Assembly: GCF_018304945.1 (NCBI RefSeq)
Contig: NZ_JAGQEE010000001.1
Coordinates: 248,001 to 312,000 of the forward strand
DNA length: 64,000 nucleotides
From: Collimonas humicola
GTDB taxonomy: Bacteria > Pseudomonadota > Gammaproteobacteria > Burkholderiales > Burkholderiaceae_D
Reading direction: 5' to 3'
Of this stretch, positions 63,001-64,000 are shown one piece after another; positions within the stretch are counted from its first letter, which is position 1, and every line of letters begins with the position of its first letter. The notes below the pieces were generated by a model. The model was not told where the DNA came from, did not search any database, and saw nothing but the letters and a program-made list of their open reading frames with translations. Both the position numbers and the translations under genes were made by a program.

Positions 63001-64000
63001 CACAGCCACGTCGAAAACCATTGCAGCCTGGGTTCGTGCGACCATGTGCGCGAGAACGATCCGGTCAACAACAATACGCCGAACCAGTCCAACAGCATCA
63101 TCCAGGCCGCCGGCAGCCTGAACGTCAACGGCCAGGGCGGCCAGTACGCCGCATTGCAAAACACTGGCGCCATCACTGGCTACCAGGTCAACCTGACCGG
63201 CAGCAACATCACCAACGGCTATACCAACCCGCAAGTCATGACGCCGGCGGGTTCTACCCCGAAAAACATCATTCCGCTGGGACCGATCGGCGTGCCGACT
63301 GCAGCGACCAATGCCCAGAATGGCGCTAACCAGGCCGCGGGGGGCGGCGGCGCTACAGGTCAAGTCAACGCCAATCCGAATGTGGGGCCACAGGCATTGA
63401 TACCGGATCAGATTGCCATTGCCAGCAACGGTAGCGGTGCCACCTCCATCGCGCCCGTCGGTAGCCAGGGTTTCGCGACCGCGCCGACCTCCACGGTCGG
63501 TAACGGCAATTTCCACTTTACCGCCGGCACGCCAGCAGGGCAGAGCGGACTGCCGACGCAGAGCAGCGCCAACGATCCGAAATACGTGATCACCAACCCG
63601 GCCAGCAATGTGCTGGGAGGCTTGACGCCGCAGGTGCTGCTGAACAATCTGCCGTCGGCATTGCAGCCGAACGGGAACATTCCGTTCTATTTCGATCCCT
63701 TTACTGAAGGCCAGCAGCTGCAACAGGCAGCGCTGGCGCAGACCGGCAACGCCAGTTTTGTGAGTGGCGTGCAGTGGGACAGCAAGAATCAGGTAAGCCT
63801 GGCCGACCAGCAAAAAGCGGTCTTGTACAGCAACGCGATCAACTACGCGACTGAGAACCATATCCAACTGGGCCAGGCATTGTCGCAGCAGCAGATCAAT
63901 GCGCTGAATGCGCCGATGCTGTGGTACGTCGAACAGACCGTGCCGGATCCGAGTTGCAAAGCAACAGGCACCTTCCAATGCGGCACCATCAACGCTTTGA
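57094..64000 (+). CDS. Giant CdiA/FhaB-like TpsA exoprotein, 3' end outside the window
   Basis: Open from ATG 57094 to the window edge: at least 2302 codons without a stop. A long basic N-region of about 55 residues (MNRSLRQLLSRLDQSRLSNA...) leads to a signal core (AVAATLAAILWLAPLQVSW); it is not the usual ESPR. After about 100 further residues comes the TPS domain: ISLNQYSAFNVDAVGLILNN, TATQIINQVTSQGGPSNIFG, VIVINPNGVNCTSCGVTN (NPNG at 271, Cys277/Cys280). A very long beta-helix of N/T/G/L-rich repeats follows. Near the edge, LGQALSQQQINALNAPMLWY then VEQTV resembles the 'L(T)..q...L..d.vWlv...v' block of CdiA/FhaB proteins, so a C-terminal effector part may follow. Confidence 0.88.
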   Translation, partial: MNRSLRQLLSRLDQSRLSNASGRRLSVNRLTQTEQGVLVISQDGAPQVRPWQRAVAATLAAILWLAPLQVSWQNATQSAGQLAVSAELQQTKNEAVDWQFFAGQLKQDLLAAQHSGNWAPLQAQLEQQLPGMTRALLAKAGAVLPSVQFGPHSAMAAPITDPNAPIRFQPQITSSAGPSGPVPVVNITRPNANGISLNQYSAFNVDAVGLILNNSLTSGGSLLGGNVNANPVLGGRTATQIINQVTSQGGPSNIFGTIEVFGAPASVIVINPNGVNCTSCGVTNAPHFTLTTGAPQFLSGPGGTATSFDNAAALAYNVQGGHIQIEGLPGADGKPGAGIEGTVGAIDLIAGSIGVNAPLYAGQQINLISGQQVVAQSPSGQGRAGSDYQVSSNGANTTASNTSAQNSYQIDATAFGALSAGQIKIIGTSQGLGVRNDGTLTSSIGATSIDANGDVRVGTTYGKTTVDITSTGNVTANGDSLGEQGVTIAANGNVQTNGSLQSRQNVNLQAGGNITGAGGAIADNSITATAGNSINLGGKLQAGNALNLTAQGHDGTGDIILGGSVTAPNVTTLNAARDITIDGSITSATALALAATRNLTINGTAGSVGDLSLQGKQGSVTTTGNVVSSSGNVTVLSNTDANLGGQVYAAQSAQLQSQNGSVNVGGSLAAQQQVNATAANNVTLGGSTQSGGNTSISATNGSVALNGDLTSGGAAQVQAGQNITGTGKLTALTDTTLTAGQAIAIGGQLQTGGNLTATAGQNVSLAALTAGGNTGGSATLQGANVSLSGPTTVGNASGGNLTIAASQDATLGGQTQTTGKLQVNAGRDINVTGGTLSNGTTTLNATRNLGVGGTVIALGDTNLAAQTGTLNTTGSVLALSGLNATSGGDLTLGGQVYAKNAAVLQSQHGNLAVGGDVNAQDSLQATAANSITLGGNTQVGKDTTIAATNGNVNLAGNLAGHGAGALTAGGSIAGAGNTQFTNNAQLAAGKDIALAGTVGVGGNLDATAGNNLGMGATTVMGTAILAAAQGNVALNGATTTGGNLQASAGTDLVAAGAVNSLQNINLSAGRNLTTQGTIGASNNLTANAGQALALNGVTTSLGDSTLSGSTIATGGDLNVGGKLQATAQNSLNLTGGLLTVGHDANLTATDITLGGAASATSITAANPHPVNAIGGNLTATASNSVTTDNVGVVKGSAALNGANSVTNNGNWLAAGDVNIATKQAQNSAGAALQSLGTTTINATDLTNAGTVYGVNTNVNATHSIVNNNGALLARDNLNLATNTFAANQGGLLFAGDTSAVSTAPPGSGNVSLTVNGGAGSFNNTGGQILASNNVTLKLPNQSIDPTAASFGKVDLNGTLTLIANTINVNGNWNLPGSGLNLQATNAFTNTGTIQKSGDISISGASFTNSGSVIAGNDVTLNGVVTNQAGGVIHADRDVNLGGTVTNAGKVEAVRDVNLSGASYDNTGGTTTANHDVNATLSGALTNVGSSITASNNVNINAASVNNDRAAPVDLQNTTTTISDPTLLLSTVVGTKPVLVSGGCSGDNCQPDTYVQQNVTLGDLSPNLTTGTIKATEAILEGPNGTWYFAGDNPNYIYSGAPTQIFALPTVQTTVQSQTNGQQGLITAGNRASITANSLSNRGSTISGNDVVLNVQSLNNGRSDTIITSKTATSVNQGELNSFMTQLNALGTSIVGQHDAPCPGEAQGGCTSTVLPATLTPTPTASVIAPSTGGTTTALGVRGQIVANRDLSISGGNLVNAGNIVAGRDVTFNVAGLTNQGETSYNVITQGSLVVANPTGPFSTSDNFNPLSQSITITQDPATIVAGRNLAITAGNLTNNNANLAALGNVSITSPGVVSNQSGTIQATNGDVSINAATLNNGRSGGTVGLQSRQTTFAGQTVADLNQDFFGVTEQAETTQAGVINGARNVTINSATLNNNGSLINAGQNANITVTSALNNNADVLAVTSYHSHVENHCSLGSCDHVRENDPVNNNTPNQSNSIIQAAGSLNVNGQGGQYAALQNTGAITGYQVNLTGSNITNGYTNPQVMTPAGSTPKNIIPLGPIGVPTAATNAQNGANQAAGGGGATGQVNANPNVGPQALIPDQIAIASNGSGATSIAPVGSQGFATAPTSTVGNGNFHFTAGTPAGQSGLPTQSSANDPKYVITNPASNVLGGLTPQVLLNNLPSALQPNGNIPFYFDPFTEGQQLQQAALAQTGNASFVSGVQWDSKNQVSLADQQKAVLYSNAINYATENHIQLGQALSQQQINALNAPMLWYVEQTVPDPSCKATGTFQCGTINAL

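Noticed and set aside
57600-63700. Tandem DNA repeats or CRISPR-like array in the exoprotein gene
   Set aside because: Recurring words such as GGCGGCAAT and ACCAACGGCAATGT reflect the N/G/T-rich beta-helix coding pattern. Spacing is irregular and the frame is open throughout.

Overview
The window reads as Betaproteobacterial chromosome, most likely Burkholderiales and plausibly an Oxalobacteraceae member such as Collimonas or a relative. This is inferred from GC-rich coding, the tad locus type, the QseBC-like two-component pairs and the FhaB/FhaC-type secretion genes. No rRNA or tRNA is present to fix the taxonomy.

Region 1 (1-7.86 kb) differs from everything to its right. It holds fourteen small genes, all on the + strand, more A+T-rich than the rest, each with its own short leader and mostly unrelated in function: lipocalin-like, O-acetyltransferase, DUF6434, GNAT, RelA/SpoT-type HD hydrolase, SUKH-like, FCP1-like HAD phosphatase, DUF6572, membrane and secreted proteins. 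Nearly every gap carries a degenerate copy of one element with core CGGCCAAAAGCGGACGTT, lying after a stop codon and about 20-75 bases before the next start. The layout resembles a gene-cassette array, but I see no integrase and no canonical attC core. It is the best candidate here for an undescribed system.

Region 2 (7.9-21.4 kb) holds a zinc alcohol dehydrogenase; a minus-strand operon of two DUF347-repeat membrane proteins followed by a QseBC-like response regulator and kinase; a TonB-dependent receptor plus PAP2 acid phosphatase, diverging from a second regulator/kinase pair; a secreted S53 (sedolisin) peptidase with a C-terminal PPC domain; and a truncated MFS exporter remnant.

Region 3 (21.6-36.1 kb) holds an HscC-type Hsp70 overlapping by one base a membrane J-like protein with RPD in place of HPD; a small membrane protein; the alpha-2-macroglobulin/PbpC pair that guards the periplasm; an ABM-type monooxygenase; a small secreted protein; and an OmpA-domain lipoprotein.

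Region 4 (36.4-48.3 kb) is a tad (Flp pilus) locus: pilin with its own terminator, TadG-like, lipoprotein, TadE-like, unknown secreted protein, second pilin-like protein, CpaB, secretin, TadA with an FHA-like N-terminus, TadB, TadC, TadD, TadE-like and DUF192. Neither tadZ/cpaE nor a prepilin peptidase gene is seen in it. An apolipoprotein N-acyltransferase gene converges on its end.

Region 5 (50.2-64.0 kb) is a two-partner secretion locus. A 920-residue TpsA exoprotein, its TpsB transporter, a parvulin-type chaperone, two tiny membrane proteins and a lipoprotein lead into a second, very large CdiA/FhaB-like exoprotein. That gene is still open at the window edge after more than 2,300 codons, so any toxin domain and immunity gene would lie beyond it.
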